Part shown: piece after piece, positions 19,798-32,544 of the stretch
Layout: every line of letters begins with the position of its first letter
How positions within the stretch are numbered: the first letter of the stretch is position 1
Origin: Gnetum montanum
Lineage: Eukaryota; Streptophyta; Gnetopsida; Gnetales; Gnetaceae
Assembly (NCBI GenBank): GCA_015680685.1
Contig: MNCI01023457.1
Span: 958,046-1,022,045, forward strand
Direction: 5' to 3'
DNA: 64,000 nt
Translations under genes and position numbers: made by a program
Notes under the pieces: generated by a model
Seen by the model: the letters and a program-made list of their open reading frames with translations, nothing else
Told to the model about the DNA's origin: nothing
Databases searched by the model: none

Positions 19798-22720
19798 ATG
19801 GAATCAAAAAAAAACATCCATAGGAAGGAGAACCCTCAAAACCATTGGAGAAGTAGCCTAGAGCTAAAAGGGGCCAACAAGAACAAGGCCAAGAACTACC
19901 AAAGGCAACCCATGTAATGGGACCTCTTCAAGAGGAGCCCAAAGTGGAATTTGTCTAATAGATTCCAAAGGAAGAAGTGCCAACCAAACAATCACAAAGA
20001 GGAGAAGTGCCTAGACCCATACTAAGGCTTGAGGTCACTTTGACTCAAGCCTACTTAGACATCATTTGGTCTCAATACATTCAAAGATCGATTCTTCAAG
20101 AGACCAACCTCAGGAAATTTTTGGAGAAGGCTCCAAAAGATGTCAAGACATGGATATAAACCTCTCCCATGTGGCCAGTCATCATGTCCAATGGGAAATG
20201 ATACATGGGAGAGACCTATATCTTCTAGAGTAGCCGAAGGTTGGGGCTTGTTATCAATATCAAGGGCATTCAAGTTTCCTACTCAGTAGAAGCCATTGCC
20301 TAAGTACTTGGGTTTCCTAACATAGGAACACAGCTAGCTAAATTATCTATAAAAGATGATCCTGAGGCCAAGAGGAAGTGCACCTAGTGATTCTACAAGG
20401 TCTACTGTAAGTAGTATCGTGCACTCACATTAACGAAGTGGATTTATTTCAACATTATGGACTATCACCTTAGTCCAATGATGAGGTCAAGCAAGGTGAC
20501 TACTTTTTCTACTTGAGCATGCACTGATCTAAGCAAGAAGTTCCCTATTAACCTTCCACACAACTACTATACTTGAAGATTGAAAAATGTTTCAAAGAAA
20601 ACAAATGTGGAAGGAAGACCCCACCCTTTCCATGCCTTATCAGAAAACTTTGCAAAAAGGCAGGTATTTTTTGCTACTATAACAACACTCTTAGGCATGC
20701 CCCCTTGGCCTCATGATCAAAAATCATAAAGGATAAAACACCAATGAAAACCCAAGAAGAGGAGATGCCACCACCACCACCCACTCAAGAAACAACATCA
20801 AAGGCCCACATAGTTCTTGAGAATCTACATCAAATCTAAGAATAGCTCTTGAGTGAACAAGAGCAACAAGCAGGAACAAGTGGGGTAGATCCATCTATGT
20901 ATTGACTAGCGATGAGTCACCTTAATGAGGTGGCCTGAATAGTTAGCTAGTTGGAGAGGGGTGGTTCTATTTTCTCTACCCAAAGAACACAACTACCTTT
21001 GAGGTCAGATCCCAATGCTCAAGAGGTGATGGTGTCACTACCAACACATCATCTATTCCCAAAAATCTCTAGGAATGTTACCACTTTCTCAGTGAGGTTG
21101 AAGGAAGGTGAAGGGGCAACTGTCTTGGTGATGCAACACCAAGGGTAGAAGATAGTAGTAGAAGGAATTGTTGATTATGTAGTAGAAGCATTGAATGCAC
21201 CTGCAATGTCCGTACTTGACATATCTGCACTTCAAGATGTGCAGATGTCCACAAGCATGGTTAATGGAAAGTTGAATGTAGCCTAGCACAAATAGTTGCT
21301 AGAAATATTGGTAGGAACTAGGAAAATGAGTCTAGACATCTTTGATCTTCCAAAGAACATCACTGCAACCCAGTTAGAGCTACTAAATGCAAGGGGCAAA
21401 TGTATTATTTTGGAGGGGCAACTAGAAATGACCCAAGAGAAAAATCAACGCTTAGCCATGGAGGTTGCCAAACTTTGTGCTTAACTTGTAGAACAAGTAA
21501 TCCTTAGCCCAGCAGTGATAAGAGATAAAGTTATCAAATAGCTTCAAGAATGATTTCAAAAGGCTAAGGAAAAGGCAATGATGACCATCTTTAAATAGTC
21601 CATAGCTAAAGCCAAAATGTACTCAATCAAAAATAACTTGAATCAGATGTGCTAGAATAATGAATCATTAATAGCATAGAATCATCGCCTACAAAATGTT
21701 GATGCATAAAAGGATCAAATGCAAGAATTAATTCATCAACAGCAGGAGTAGCTTGCCAGGGTAAACATTGAACTAAGCAAATTGGCTATAGAAAATCACA
21801 ATCTATCAATGAAGGAGGTATGAACCTTGCATCAAAAGTCTACCATTGAGATCATCACTTGGAAGAACAAAGCACTCAAATTTGAGAAAGTAAAAAATTG
21901 CTATAGAGACTAGGTTAGCATGCAAAAGGAAGTGAATGAAAAACACAACTAGATGACAAAGGTAAAATTGAATGAAGCCCTTCAACAACTCCAACAAGGA
22001 AGAGAGATGTGGCAACCCATCCTTCATGCGATTGACAACTACAACAAAGTGGAGATCTACTTGAAGGAGTTGGAAATTGAGAAGATAATAGAGTACATGG
22101 AGTTGGCCAATCTCTATTACATAAACTTGGTAATGTTGACTACCAAACAACTGTGCTTAGAGTTAGAACAACAAGTGGCTAGCTCATATCTACTATACAA
22201 GGCCAAGTTCAAACACCACAAGGACACCAAGAAAAAGCTTGAGACTACTAACGCTAAACTCAAAGTTCTTAGAGGATAATTCAAAGATCAATGGTCTATC
22301 ATTGAGAACCTAGCTAGTTAGATGAATGACTACTAGGAGCCAAAGGACAAAGTTAGTATGTTCGACATTGAATGCAAATAGTTCTCTACCTAGTTTATCA
22401 ATGCAAAGGAGTTGTTTCTAGCAATCTCATGTCCTTAGGATGTGCCCATTCCAACCCACATTGGGGAAGCTATGTGGATAGTGCATGATCCGTAGAGTAA
22501 GAAGGAGAAAATGAAAGCACTACTAGATTCTTTTCACCTCCTACCTAAAGTCATAGCAATAGTAGTACAATCATAGCCACCTCAACCATTGCTAGTGCAT
22601 GAAGCTAGTGAAGGTCCCTTGAAGCCTTAGGAACCACCACTACCTAGGATCATTTGATCTTCTCCAACAAGCTTCACATCATCAAGGAACATGTTGTCTA
22701 ATTCTAAAGAGTTGAATCAT
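19798..22720 (+). pseudogene. Accessory post-pol reading frame of element A, coiled coil in its second half
   Basis: The position between pol and 3' LTR is that of the env-like ORF of Athila elements. The ATG at 19798 directly follows TTATAG; the matching place in element B (63749) also reads GTGTAG-ATGG, a possible shared splice acceptor. The first half (to about 20650) is broken into frames with pieces such as VLGFPNIGTQLAKL. The second half (21296-22280) has long helical stretches, for example TAAC-free segments around LNEALQQLQQGREMWQ and LCLELEQQVASSYLLYKAK, and reads as a coiled coil with many stops. I see no signal peptide or membrane segment, so an envelope role is not supported here. 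Confidence 0.5.
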
Positions 22721-22909
22721 GGTGTATAATTTTGTGTCCTGAACACCTTAATTTTATATAATGTGTTGATCTATACACTCCATTTTTTTTCAAGTTAGTC
22801 AGTTTATTTTATGTGAAGAAAAGTTAGTTAATAATCCCATAATTTTGTAAACAAACTTAAGGATGAGTTTCCATTCAGTCGTGGGGCTATGATGAGTCGC
22901 ATTAAGTTG

Positions 22910-23045
22910 GCTACATCGATGAGGCCTTATCAATGTGGCCTTGTTAGTTGGGCTTCATCAATAAGGCCTAGTCAATGCATCTTACCATGCATTGATGAGG
23001 CCTAGTTGATGCACCTTATCATGTTTCAACAAGGCCTCGTCAACG
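22910..23045. promoter_or_regulatory. Cluster of AGGCCT-centred near-palindromes in the U3 of element A
   Basis: Four copies of a motif like TTGATGAGGCCTNATCAA lie in about 135 bases upstream of the TATA box, in alternating orientation (near 22918, 22958, 22995, 23030). They look like repeated protein-binding sites. A fifth copy is at 19238, upstream of the accessory frame. Confidence 0.6.
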
Positions 23046-23062
23046 TTGTGTCATGTGTTAGC

Positions 23063-23070
23063 TATAAATA
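23063..23070 (+). promoter_or_regulatory. TATA box in the LTR of element A
   Basis: TATAAATA follows directly after the palindrome cluster; element B has TATAAATA at 55135-55142. Confidence 0.6.
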
Positions 23071-23243
23071 CATGTTTGCAACTGCATTTATGGCATAAGT
23101 AGGTTGTAGTTGTAGTGGATCTCTTGCATTTTTTTCATTTGAAAGTTGGAAATTTTTTCCTTGAAGTGCCCACAATAGGAGTCATTGAGTGTACAAATCT
23201 TTATTTGAGAATTGTTGTACCTAAGCACAATAGTATGTGTGGC

Positions 23244-23249
23244 AATAAA
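23244..23249 (+). promoter_or_regulatory. Polyadenylation signal in the LTR of element A
   Basis: AATAAA sits 180 bases after the TATA box and is conserved in the LTR of element B at 55311-55316, as expected for the end of R. Confidence 0.6.
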
Positions 23250-23882
23250 GATGAGCTTTCTAATAAGCATTACAGCACTTTAGATAGATTATCTATTTTA
23301 TTCATGCATTTACTATTTTCAATTATTTATTAAATGCTTTCAATTAGTTATTAAATATTTTCTAGTTATTACATTAATGAGGTAATTAAGTAAGATAGAT
23401 TACACACATAAGTACAATCGCTTCAAGCGTAACACATATTCACTTGGTAATCCCAATAGCATTATTTCTTGGTATGCCCAGTAGCATAGTGCTTGGTCAC
23501 CCAACAATGGATACGTGGGTTCAGGACATGTACAGAAAGTGGGATCAAATGCTTATGTTAGGATTAGTTAAATGCTAGTGAATTAGTTAATTTAGTTTAG
23601 CTAATCAAATTCTTTCTATCTACATTTTGAGCACCAAACTATAAAACATAAAATGATAAAAATTAGATGCCTCAGTTGCACTTAACCATACCAATGAATA
23701 TCACTTAACCATACCAATGAATGTCATAAGTGTAATTGGGAAGACAACAATTGACCTTAAGGCTAGATTCACTTCTTAAAGGACTAGTGTACTAAAAATG
23801 ATAAAGTCCATGGAATTCGACTGGATTGCACATGAATGCTTCGTGATTCATATGGTTGGGCATAGGGGTATCTCACTGCTCA

Positions 23883-24122
23883 TATATTATCTTTGTGTGG
23901 AGCACTTCTTGGAGATAGGTTTTACATTTGCATCATATTGTATTCAATATCATCCTTCTCTATGCCTTTGAACTAACTTGAACCCTAGAGCCTTATCTTA
24001 GTTCTTATCTACCATTGAACTTTATATGTCTTGATAGGTTAATATTATTTTTTAGTATTTATTAGTTTATCATCTAACCCATTTTCTTAAGTTTTGAACA
24101 TCACCAAAAAGTGGAATATTTT
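23883..24122. other. Gap sequence, no feature seen
   Basis: About 240 bases of AT-rich sequence between the 3' LTR of element A and the solo copia LTR. I see no gene or repeat in it. Confidence 0.5.
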
Positions 24123-25295
24123 TGACCTTTTAGTATGTCAAAACCTTAAGGAAAATGGAGAACAAGGATGTTTTTATGATTTTTGTGTTTATAGGACATG
24201 AACATGAAGACCACAAATAGCACCAAAGAAATGACATCTAGGAAGTGATGTCAAAGTGAAAACTCAAGAACTGAAGTGGGAGAAAGGACAAATATGAATA
24301 CTATAGCAAAATGGATAAGTTCCCAAGATCATGGATGAGCCAAATCAATGAAAGGAAGCCTTGAGAAGCAAATTCCAAAATTTGTGAAGATGTCTACAAG
24401 AATCAAAAGACATCTTGTCTGAAGAACAAAAGAAGCACAAAAGAAGTCTTGTAAAAATAGTAGACCTCTACTACATAGAGAAGACATCTACATGTAAGCA
24501 TCTTCTAGAATATGTCTCCCTTAGGTGTAAGATATCTACCTAAAATTTAGGTATGAATAGTGAGATGTCCCAATCTCGAAGAAGATGTTTTCCTTAGCCC
24601 TTACATAGATGTTCCACAAATTTTGAGGTGATTTTGGAAACATCAAGGATATAAGAAGACTTAATTCTCTTGGTTAATGTGAAAAAATATTTTGTGTGCA
24701 AGTAAAGTGTCAACATTAGCAATCATTATGGATATTATTCTATTATATTTGTGTGCTTCATTATACTATCAACTGTACTTTTGTAGTAATAAGTTGTAAT
24801 GTACCTCAAAGTACAAGGACTAGCAAATTAGTTGCACCCTTTCCTTGTAATTCTTGTTTTTATTTTGTTGCCCTGCAAGGTAGATGTGCTTCTTGTAAGA
24901 AGGCATTGTTCTTGAGATTGTCGAGATCTTGCAAGATTGAGTGTTAGTGTCGCACCACAACACTCTAGAGTGGAGCTCAAGTTGTAAAGGTTGTGGGATC
25001 TTTGACATCACTTTCTAAGCTTATTCTAAGCTTGTTCTAAGCTTGTTGGGACCTTGTGGTGCTAAGTGGATTCATGGTGTTGAATCACTTTGGAGTGAAT
25101 CTTAGAGCTTGTACAAGATGTGGTACCCTTCAAATCACTTTTAAGAGAAACAAAGTCCAAAGGTGTAAAAGCAATCTACCCTCTGAATGTGGACTATCCA
25201 AGTTGGTAGACCATGTTAAAATTGATTATGTTCTTTATGGATGAAACTTTTAATTTGGTTATTCATCCCCTTCCTTCTAAGTTATACGATCCACA
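24123..25295 (+). repeat. Solo LTR of the copia family, opposite in orientation to the full copia element
   Basis: It begins TGACCTTTTAGTATGTCAAAA, the reverse complement of the outer end of the copia LTR at 41744. It ends near 25295 after a block (CCTTCTAAGTT) matching the inner end at 46010-46020. In between, ATGTGCTTCTTGTAAGAAG, AGCTTGTTGGGACCTT and GGTACCCTTC match the copia LTRs in order. Flanks are ATTTT and ATCCT, a target duplication only if two transitions are allowed. A short tandem TCTAAGCTTGT repeat lies at 25014-25045. The open frames 24753-24947 and 25056-25244 are not coding. Confidence 0.75.
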
Positions 25296-26423
25296 ATCCT
25301 TCCATTGAGTGTAGATGTCTTAGCTATCACAAGGGCTATGTGATTATGATTATGCATTATAATATTGTAATGCTTTGGAGGTACTATTTTTCCATGTGGT
25401 GTGGCTATGTGTATGTATAATATTGATAAATAATGATTGATCCCTAATTGTATCATAATTATATATTCAGTTTTTACTATGCTTTATGTTAGACTATGTT
25501 TTATGTTAGCTAGATAAATCGATAAACAACATGAAGTCTTATGATATTATAAGCAGTTTCATGGATGATATCCTAGATGTGGCCATGACTATATGATATG
25601 ATGTGATATGCTTGTTATTGAATGATATGTAGTAATCCTATTACACATTGCTTAGTATACCCCACACCTCTTGTCCAAAATGACATATGGAAAGGATCCC
25701 AATTCTTCTTAGACTATACCTCTTTGTATCTAAGTAATGGACCTAGGAGCTTAGGAGGCCAACAAGCCTAATGGAGGATTTTGGTTCATGATCTTGTCTT
25801 TCGTATTACATGTATTTTTCAAAGACATGGACTTGTTTCCTAATGATATAAGCTTAGATGTTCCATAATATGTGATCACTTATATAGTGTATATGATGTA
25901 TGAGATGATAGCATATATGTACTAACCATATTAACTAATATGTTATCATGCTTATGTTTGATGTACTAGTGGCTTAGATGATAGAAATTTATGATACAAT
26001 CTTTTGATGTTATATATACATACAAAAATATTGGTTTGATATATGTGTTATTTTCTTGCTTTAGTAGGTTTTGCATGAAATTTTTATGATGTGTCTTATG
26101 GCTTTTCACTATGTTTATTTGAGTCACTCATGTTTGTTGTGTGTTGTCTCCAATTACATGTTAGCATATGATCTTACCTAAGCTTGACTTGAGTATAAGA
26201 TACAAGATGTTACATTGATGCTTTTGAAAAGAATCACAAGAAAATTAAAATGGCAACCATGACTTAATATTAGAAGGATAGTAATAATCATAATACTGAA
26301 AAAGAAAAAGATTGATTATTACAAGGAATGGAAACAATCAGAGCATCAATAGAAAGAATTATGGACTTAATCTTGCAACTTGCAATTAAAGACATTAATC
26401 TACATAATTTTTCTACTTGATGA
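25296..26423. other. AT-rich stretch without a recognised feature
   Basis: About 1.1 kb with many TATG and ATGAT words. No ORF above 60 codons, no match to the other elements in the window. Confidence 0.5.
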
Positions 26424-26816
26424 TGTTAAAGATTTGGTATATTCTAGCAAGATTCATAGGATGATTAAGGTTTATATTATGTAACATTGTAAACATTTGT
26501 ATATATTGTCATGGTGTACAATGCCACCATGGTGTTAGTGTGCTATACTACTTATTAGCTAAAACTTTTGATGAGTAATTTTATTACTTATGTCTCTTAG
26601 TTAATTTTAACCACTTGTCATTTCTATTCATCCTAGTAATAGGATTTTTTCTTATAAACTATATATGTATTAATTATGATTCATCCATTTAATACAATAG
26701 AATCATAGAGATATTTTATATTAAATTTTATCTCCATTTTATGTTTAACTATTTAAGTATAACTTGAATACTTAACAACATGGCTATAATAGCATTCATG
26801 GTGTGTTACAATTTTA
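26424..26816 (+). repeat. LTR-like repeat, left copy of an outer pair
   Basis: This 393-bp repeat begins TGTTAAAGATTTG and ends ACAATTTTA. It matches 48141-48537 along its whole length (blocks AACCACTTGTCAT / AATCACTTGTCAT, ACTATTTAAGTATAACTT and CATTCA-GGTG). The TG start and the CA end in the right copy (TA here) fit LTRs. Some similarity runs on to about 26890. No primer-binding site is visible after it, so it could also be a repeat of another kind. Confidence 0.55.
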
Positions 26817-27969
26817 ATATATTCTTTACTTATAAGTGTCCTTAGTTGTTTCTAGTTTTCTTGGATGTGGTGACCTAAATATCATAAAACTTAACACAAT
26901 ATCAAAACTAGGTTTTAATGACTAAATCTATGAAACCTTGAGATATTTGTGATGTCCTAGTAGTTAAGTGCTTTTAATGCTAAGTATAAAAGTGAACCAT
27001 CAAATTTTATTTGCCCATTGATTTAAATAAGAAAAACTACAAATCTTTCATCACAAGAAAAGAACTTTATTTCTATGATATTCTTGTAATCAATATCTTT
27101 CTTTTAAATTCAATTTATAACTAGTAAATGCCTTCATCATGTTTCATTGTTAAATTTCTTTGTTTTTTCATAAAATAAATAGTTTAATTTGTTTCATAGT
27201 TTGAAATGTTTTTTTAGGGAAAAATATATTGTTTTAAATTCTTAAATTCCATTTATATTTGAACCAAATTACTATGTGAAAGCTAAAATAAACTATGCAT
27301 ATTGATTCATAGCCATTTAAGACATTTTTAAAAAGGCCATAATTTTTGGAGATTTCATAAGTATTTGAAGAAACAGGGGTAGAGGTAGTGGATACACATG
27401 GGGGTCCTCAAAGAGGAAGTGTGATGCAAGAATGTTTACTCTAGAAGATTCTAAATAAGAATTCTCTAAAACACTATCACCATTACCACCATAGGTACCA
27501 TTGTTAAAAGTTCATAGTGAAAGTACTTACCATAAAGAATCCACCTCTATGGCAAAAGACTCCATAAAGAAAATAAAGCTTTTTCTGTAATGTTAGCACA
27601 TTATGAAGCTATTGTAATTAAAACATGCAATTTTAAGTTGCTATTATGAAAGGAAGAGCATATTAGCCATTTAGGTCCTAGAGTCAATATTTAGTTTTAC
27701 CATTTTGATTTTCTTTGGTAACAAAGTTTGTGGGTGAATTCTTCAAAGCAAAATTGTAGAGTTCTAATCTAACATCATTTATTAAATTCACAGTGTTGAA
27801 ATATCATGCACTAGTGGAGAATTTTATGGGGACCTATAATAAGGATTAATTTATATTTCAGTTTATGAAGACCTAAGGATTTTTTTTAAATTAAAAAATG
27901 TATTTAGCATTTTAATTTTACATGATGAAAAGTGACTATGATTTAAAGAAAGTAGTGACTATGATTTAA
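26817..27969. other. Spacer between the outer repeat and the second gypsy element
   Basis: AT-rich; no supported gene. If the outer pair are LTRs, this would be the 5' internal part of the outer element. A 16-base duplication AGTGACTATGATTTAA stands at about 27934 and 27954, near the presumed start of the gypsy LTR. Confidence 0.4.
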
Positions 27970-30319
27970 TGCAATTCATCATCTCAACCATTATATCATC
28001 AAGTGGATTTTTGTTCCCTAAGAAAAAAAATTGCCCAAGGAAAAACACAATAGATTTTTACTAGTAACACTGCATCATGACTTTTCCTTGCACAACCATC
28101 AAAACCAACAAATTTTTAACTTACCTACATGTAGAAATTTAATGATGACAACTACCATTTTTGGAAGAAAAGAGCTAACCCTAACTTATGACATCATTGG
28201 TAGTATGGCCAAGGTAAGCCAAAAAACATAGAAAGGTGATTTAGCATTCAATGATGATTTAATCCAACCAAAGAGGACCAATTACGAACCCTAAAAGAAA
28301 CAACCAGATAAGAAAAATGGGTAGTTCAAATTCCAATGCTAACAGTAACAATAGAGGTGGTGCAAATGTGAAGGCCAAGATGGATAGAGATGTGATTTCC
28401 TCCAACAGCAATGGAGCTAGAAGCACCAGTAGTTACAATACAAATATGAGCCAACAAGTGGAGCTCAAAACATTTCCAAAGAAATCCACAATTACCAAAA
28501 CATGCAGCAATGCACCAGGGATGCTAGACAAGGCTACAAATCCAACATGTTTCTCCTCATCACTACAACACCACACCTACATTAGTTACATGCCAATGAG
28601 AAACATGGCAATGAAGGTAGCAAGGAAATGAGCAATGCAACGATGAAGGTACTAAGGTAGTAGTAATATGGCAGCAACAAACCCTGGTGCCTAAACTACA
28701 TCAGAAAAATTGTGTTTCATATTTTAAGCTCAAAGATGTGGTGAAGCATTATTAAAAACATTACATATAGTATGATGACCATAAGAGATAACATGAGTTT
28801 GAAAAGGTAATACACACACATGTGGCAAGGTTACAATTTAAAGGGATGAATCTATAGAGCTTTATTTATTCAAATCAAATTTTCACATGAAGGTTGTATA
28901 AAAACCTAACTAAATTTCCTAAATATTTCTATTTGAAGGAACACTTGCCAATTGTGGCATGTATTTCTCCAATTTTTGTAACTTCCTATGGTAACTTTTA
29001 TGATATTTGTTACCAAGGAAACACTTGACGACCATAGCTCACATTTCTCATAACCTCAATGGAAGTTATAACTCCCAAGATGGTTATAAATTTATATTCC
29101 TAAGATATTTGTAAAATTTTTAACTCCTCATGATTATTGTAAGTACCTTAAGGTTAGTATAAAAGGACCTTCAATGGTTTAATTTAAGAGGAGGAAGATT
29201 TGGGAAAAAGAAATTTGAAGAATTCTTATAAGATGGCTTGATAAAGACATCAATTTGAATGCTTTGTTTAAATCTTATGAGTCATTTCATCACATTTTGT
29301 TTTAGTTACTTAGCTAATGGTTTAGATAGTATTGTGCTTAGCATTTAATTTTGGAATTTGTCCTAGGTTGTCATTATAGCTCTATTTATGTGCAATATTA
29401 GACTCCTATTAAGATTTTCCATAGAAGAGATTATGTTGTTGAAAAGCCTCAAGAGAAATTTAATAGTAATGTCTTAACAAAATTTCCTATTTTAAGCATA
29501 GATAATCAAGGAAAGTCTTTGGTATTTTGAGATGACTAAAATAGCTTCATTTTTTTAAAGTATATTGCCTTGGTATTTCAATCCTAAAATTGTCAAATTT
29601 TTGAAAATTCTGTTGAATGTAATCTTTGACAACTATTAACTAGTCAAAATAGAGACTCGTACTTTGTCATTTACATAGCAATTTTTGGTAGTATAATGAG
29701 ATTGTCTTTATAAATTTTCTTGTTAATTTTAGAGGGTTTGGTCAATTCATAGTTAGATTGAATTAAAATAGCTTTAATGTGAAGTGTCTCCTTGTGTCAA
29801 TTTATCTTACTTAAATATTTGAGATTTCATGTAAATCTACTTTCTTTTCTTTCCCTTTCAAAGTCCATTGAATCTTGCTCTATTTCTAGTTTTCTTATGG
29901 AATTTTCTTTGTGGGGGAAATTAGGAGTAGATTGGTAGAATTCTACTCAAATTTCTTTGTAAAATTTTATTTGTTTCAAGTAGCATACTATAGGGATTAT
30001 ATAGACTAAGTGATTAAATAAAATAGAAATCTTCAACAACTCATAACATTTGAAAAAGTTAGCCAAATCTCTTTTATGGTAGTTAATTATAGTTTAGTAC
30101 ATAATCCAACCATATCAACATTTACAATAGTAAACACATACTCATGTCTAGTACATTTTATAACTACTGAGTTTATTTCAAGAAATTTAGACCTTGGTGT
30201 TACCAAAGACCAACAAGTATCCAAACCTTATTTGAAAAAAACCTTTAATCCCGTGACTTTCAAAGGTCACGAGATTCAAAGGCCCCTCCAACATTGGCAA
30301 TCCCAAATGGTCACTAATA
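27970..30319 (+). repeat. 5' LTR of the second gypsy element
   Basis: It matches the right copy from the phrase AACCATT.TATCATCAAG (27986 / 37777) to CCCAAA near 30305, and contains the TATA box at 29158. By alignment the end falls at 30319, where TA replaces CA. ORFs inside it at 28031-28231, 28317-28631 and 30076-30417 have broken counterparts in the other LTR (38156-38353, 39862-40257); they are repeats of LTR sequence, not genes. The start position is approximate. Confidence 0.75.
29158..29166 (+). promoter_or_regulatory. TATA box in the 5' LTR of the second gypsy element
   Basis: TATAAAAGG, conserved as TATAAAAGA at 38944 and as TATAAAAAGG (minus strand) at 50512-50521 in the third LTR copy. 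Conservation in three LTRs supports a real core promoter. Confidence 0.7.
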
Positions 30320-30325
30320 GGTTTT

Positions 30326-30340
30326 TTGGTGCTAGGAGAG
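30326..30340 (+). other. Candidate primer-binding site of the second gypsy element
   Basis: TGGTGCTAGGAGAGC lies seven bases after the aligned LTR end. It resembles the TGGCGCTAGAAGGAGGG site of the Tat element. Confidence 0.5.
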
Positions 30341-30479
30341 CTAAACATTTTTCCTCTAAGTTCATAAGCTTGATAGTCCTAACACACCAACATTTCTTTG
30401 TTTCTAGAAGGGTTTAACAAGTTAGATATTATTTTTGGTTCATGATCAAGAAGATTGATAGTTTGGAAGATTTCAAAGG

Positions 30480-31700
30480 TTGAAAGAAATTCTTGATTAT
30501 ACGACTAATTGTTCATCTAAAGAAGGTTTTTGAATTTGGAACAAGTAGTGGAGTAAAGACTAGAAAGATAAAGAGATCACCTCTTCTATCTGCTTTATTA
30601 CTCGATAAGAGAAATTCAAAGAAACATGAAGGCTCAACAATCAAAAGGAATTCTAATAGGATGGAAAATCCTTAGCAAAGAGTTACACCACTAGGATTTC
30701 AAAACTACAATGATATTTCTAAGTTAGTTTACAAATATTTACCTAAGCCTTTTATTCCTAGAAAATCTTAGTCGAAGAATATATCCACATGTTCGATTTA
30801 GCTTTAGCTCATGCACATGTTCAACACCAAGATCAAGTTGTAGATTGTTTGTAGAAAATATAAAGAATATGGCTCAAATTTGGTATTCAAACTTACTAAG
30901 AAACAGTATTACAAGTTGTGATGGTATGAAGAATCTTTTCTTGGCCCAATTTGGTAATCATTTGGATCAACAAAAACTATACTATGGGTTGGTACAAGCT
31001 AAACAAGGAGTTAAGGAATCTATTATAGATTTCACCATTAAGTTTCAACGAATTTGTGAACTCTTTCAAAGACAATATAGACAATCAAATAAAGTTCTTA
31101 GAGATACCTATCTTAAGGTTTTGAATTCCAATATTTCAATCTAGTTGAGAAGAAATACAAAATTATAACTTTGAATGACTACTTTAGTGAAGCTATACAA
31201 TTAGAAAAATAGTTAAACTTGAATTGTGAAGAGATTATCAAAACTCAAAAAGAGAAGAGAAAATGATGATTCCTCTACAAGATTTTGCTCAACCTAAAGC
31301 TTTCCCAAGGACATCTCATGTTAAGATAGAGCAAGATTTAGAAAGTAAAGAATCTAAAAAAGGATAGTTAATGAAAGACTTGTCCATCAAGGTAGTGAAG
31401 CTACAAAAAGCTTTGGCAAAGGTTAAAATCAAGGAAGAAAAGAAAAACAGAAAAAATAAGCATCAAGATAATAAGTTAGTAAATATGAGAATGAAAGTGA
31501 TGTTGTTATGTCCAAATTCCTTGATATTGAATAATAAAATGAGTTGTCTAGCACCCATTATGCAAGTAAATCTTCTAACAATGGATCTAGTGATACCTCT
31601 TCCCTGTCAAGTTCTGAAGAGGATACATCATCAAATGAAGAGTGTACAAATGAAGAAAATGAATATAATCTATGATAAAATGAAATATTAACTACTTCCA
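30480..31700 (+). pseudogene. Gag remnant of the second gypsy element
   Basis: The clearest part is the frame 30845-31144, with a retrotransposon-gag pattern: a WYSNLL block, then FLAQFGNHLDQQKLYYGL, then FTIKFQRICELF. Neighbouring short frames carry Lys/Ser-rich sequence (31371-31691) that would be the nucleocapsid side, but I see no intact CCHC knuckle. At least three frame changes and several stops break it. No start codon can be assigned. Confidence 0.6.
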
Positions 31701-32069
31701 GACCTCCAAACATCATTTTTGATCCATCTACTAAGAGGAAGGTTTTTGATCCAAGTGGAAGAGAAAAAAAATAGAAGTAAAGAAGATCAAGTAGAACAAA
31801 GTACTCAAAATCAATCTTTTAATAAATGGATGAAGAAATCGAGTTTTTATAGAGATGGAGAATATGATTTGATTGAAGATCTTAAACATGTTAGGGAAAA
31901 TATTAGCATATATCAATTGCTATAGATAGGAGATCAATAGAGAAAAGAGAGTTGAAGAGTCAGAGTTAAGTTATGTGTCCAACAATGACAAGAAAACAAA
32001 AACTACCTATGACTGTACTCCTAATAAGGAAGCTCCTCCTTTTCTTTTGAAAATGAAGTTAAAGGACAA

Positions 32070-32430
32070 ATATCTTTAGAATTATTTAATCAATTCTGGA
32101 GCTATCTCTACTATCATGTCATTATCTATATACAAGAAACTTTGCTTGATTCCTGAAAAATCAAATAAGAAAATCATTCAAGTGGACAAAAGTAGAGTAA
32201 ATATTGTGAATCAACTACCTAATGTTCTATTAGAAATTACTTGTAAACTAGGTATCAAAAGTAGAGTAACTATTCAAGTGGTAGATATACCAAATTTACA
32301 TATTCTTTTGTTAAGTAGAAGTTCGAGTAAAAAATTTTCAGATTACATATCAATAGATTATTCACATATGTGGCTACCTTGGAAAGGAGAGCCAATCAAA
32401 TATACATATATAGTGAACCTTTGATAAGTG
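32070..32430 (+). pseudogene. Aspartic protease of the second gypsy element
   Basis: The active-site motif reads YLINSGAISTIM at about 32085-32120, where active enzymes have IDSGA; the catalytic Asp has become Asn by a G-to-A transition. The open frame 32116-32424 continues the fold (SIYKKLCLIPEKS, VVDIPNLHILL). It is followed closely by the RNase H domain. Confidence 0.7.
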
Positions 32431-32544
32431 AAAACATTACTTCAAATGGAAAGAATAAGGTTGTTGAAATAAGAACTTTTGAAACCAGAATCTACACACT
32501 TCAAGAAGTTGATAACTTGGAAAAAGAAAAATCTCAAGATGAGA

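Larger units (their letters stand above)
1..23882 (+). mobile_element. Athila-like Ty3/gypsy element A, 3' part
   Basis: This is the 3' portion of an LTR retrotransposon read on the + strand; its gag-pol lies left of the window. It comprises bases 1-1135, an accessory reading frame at 19798-22720 and a 3' LTR at 22890-23882, and it is split by the Tat insertion at 1141-18810. Bases 1-1135 plus 18816-19800 match 62290-63750 of element B in blocks, for example the phrases at 353/62519 (AATGAGTCCACATCATCCA) and the one ending GACTTCAAGGGGACT. In B this stretch follows the integrase directly. Placement in the Athila group rests on B (primer-binding site, long post-pol region) and is an inference. 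Confidence 0.7.
22890..23882 (+). repeat. 3' LTR of Athila-like element A
   Basis: It begins TGATGAG directly after a purine-rich GTGGGGCTA, and ends CTGCTCA at 23882. It matches the LTR of element B (55072-55858) in its second half, including the AATAAAGATGA block (23244 / 55311), the TCCCAA.AGCAT block and the end TATGGTTG.G..TAGGG. It is about 990 bp against 787 bp in B; the extra length is in U3. The sequence after the end is not a primer-binding site, consistent with a 3' LTR. Confidence 0.75.

Noticed and set aside
19798-22720. Envelope protein of element A
   Set aside because: The position fits, but I see no signal peptide or transmembrane segment; the readable part is a coiled coil.
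28031-30417. ORFs in the LTR of the second gypsy element as genes
   Set aside because: Their counterparts in the other LTR are broken in different places; they are LTR sequence.
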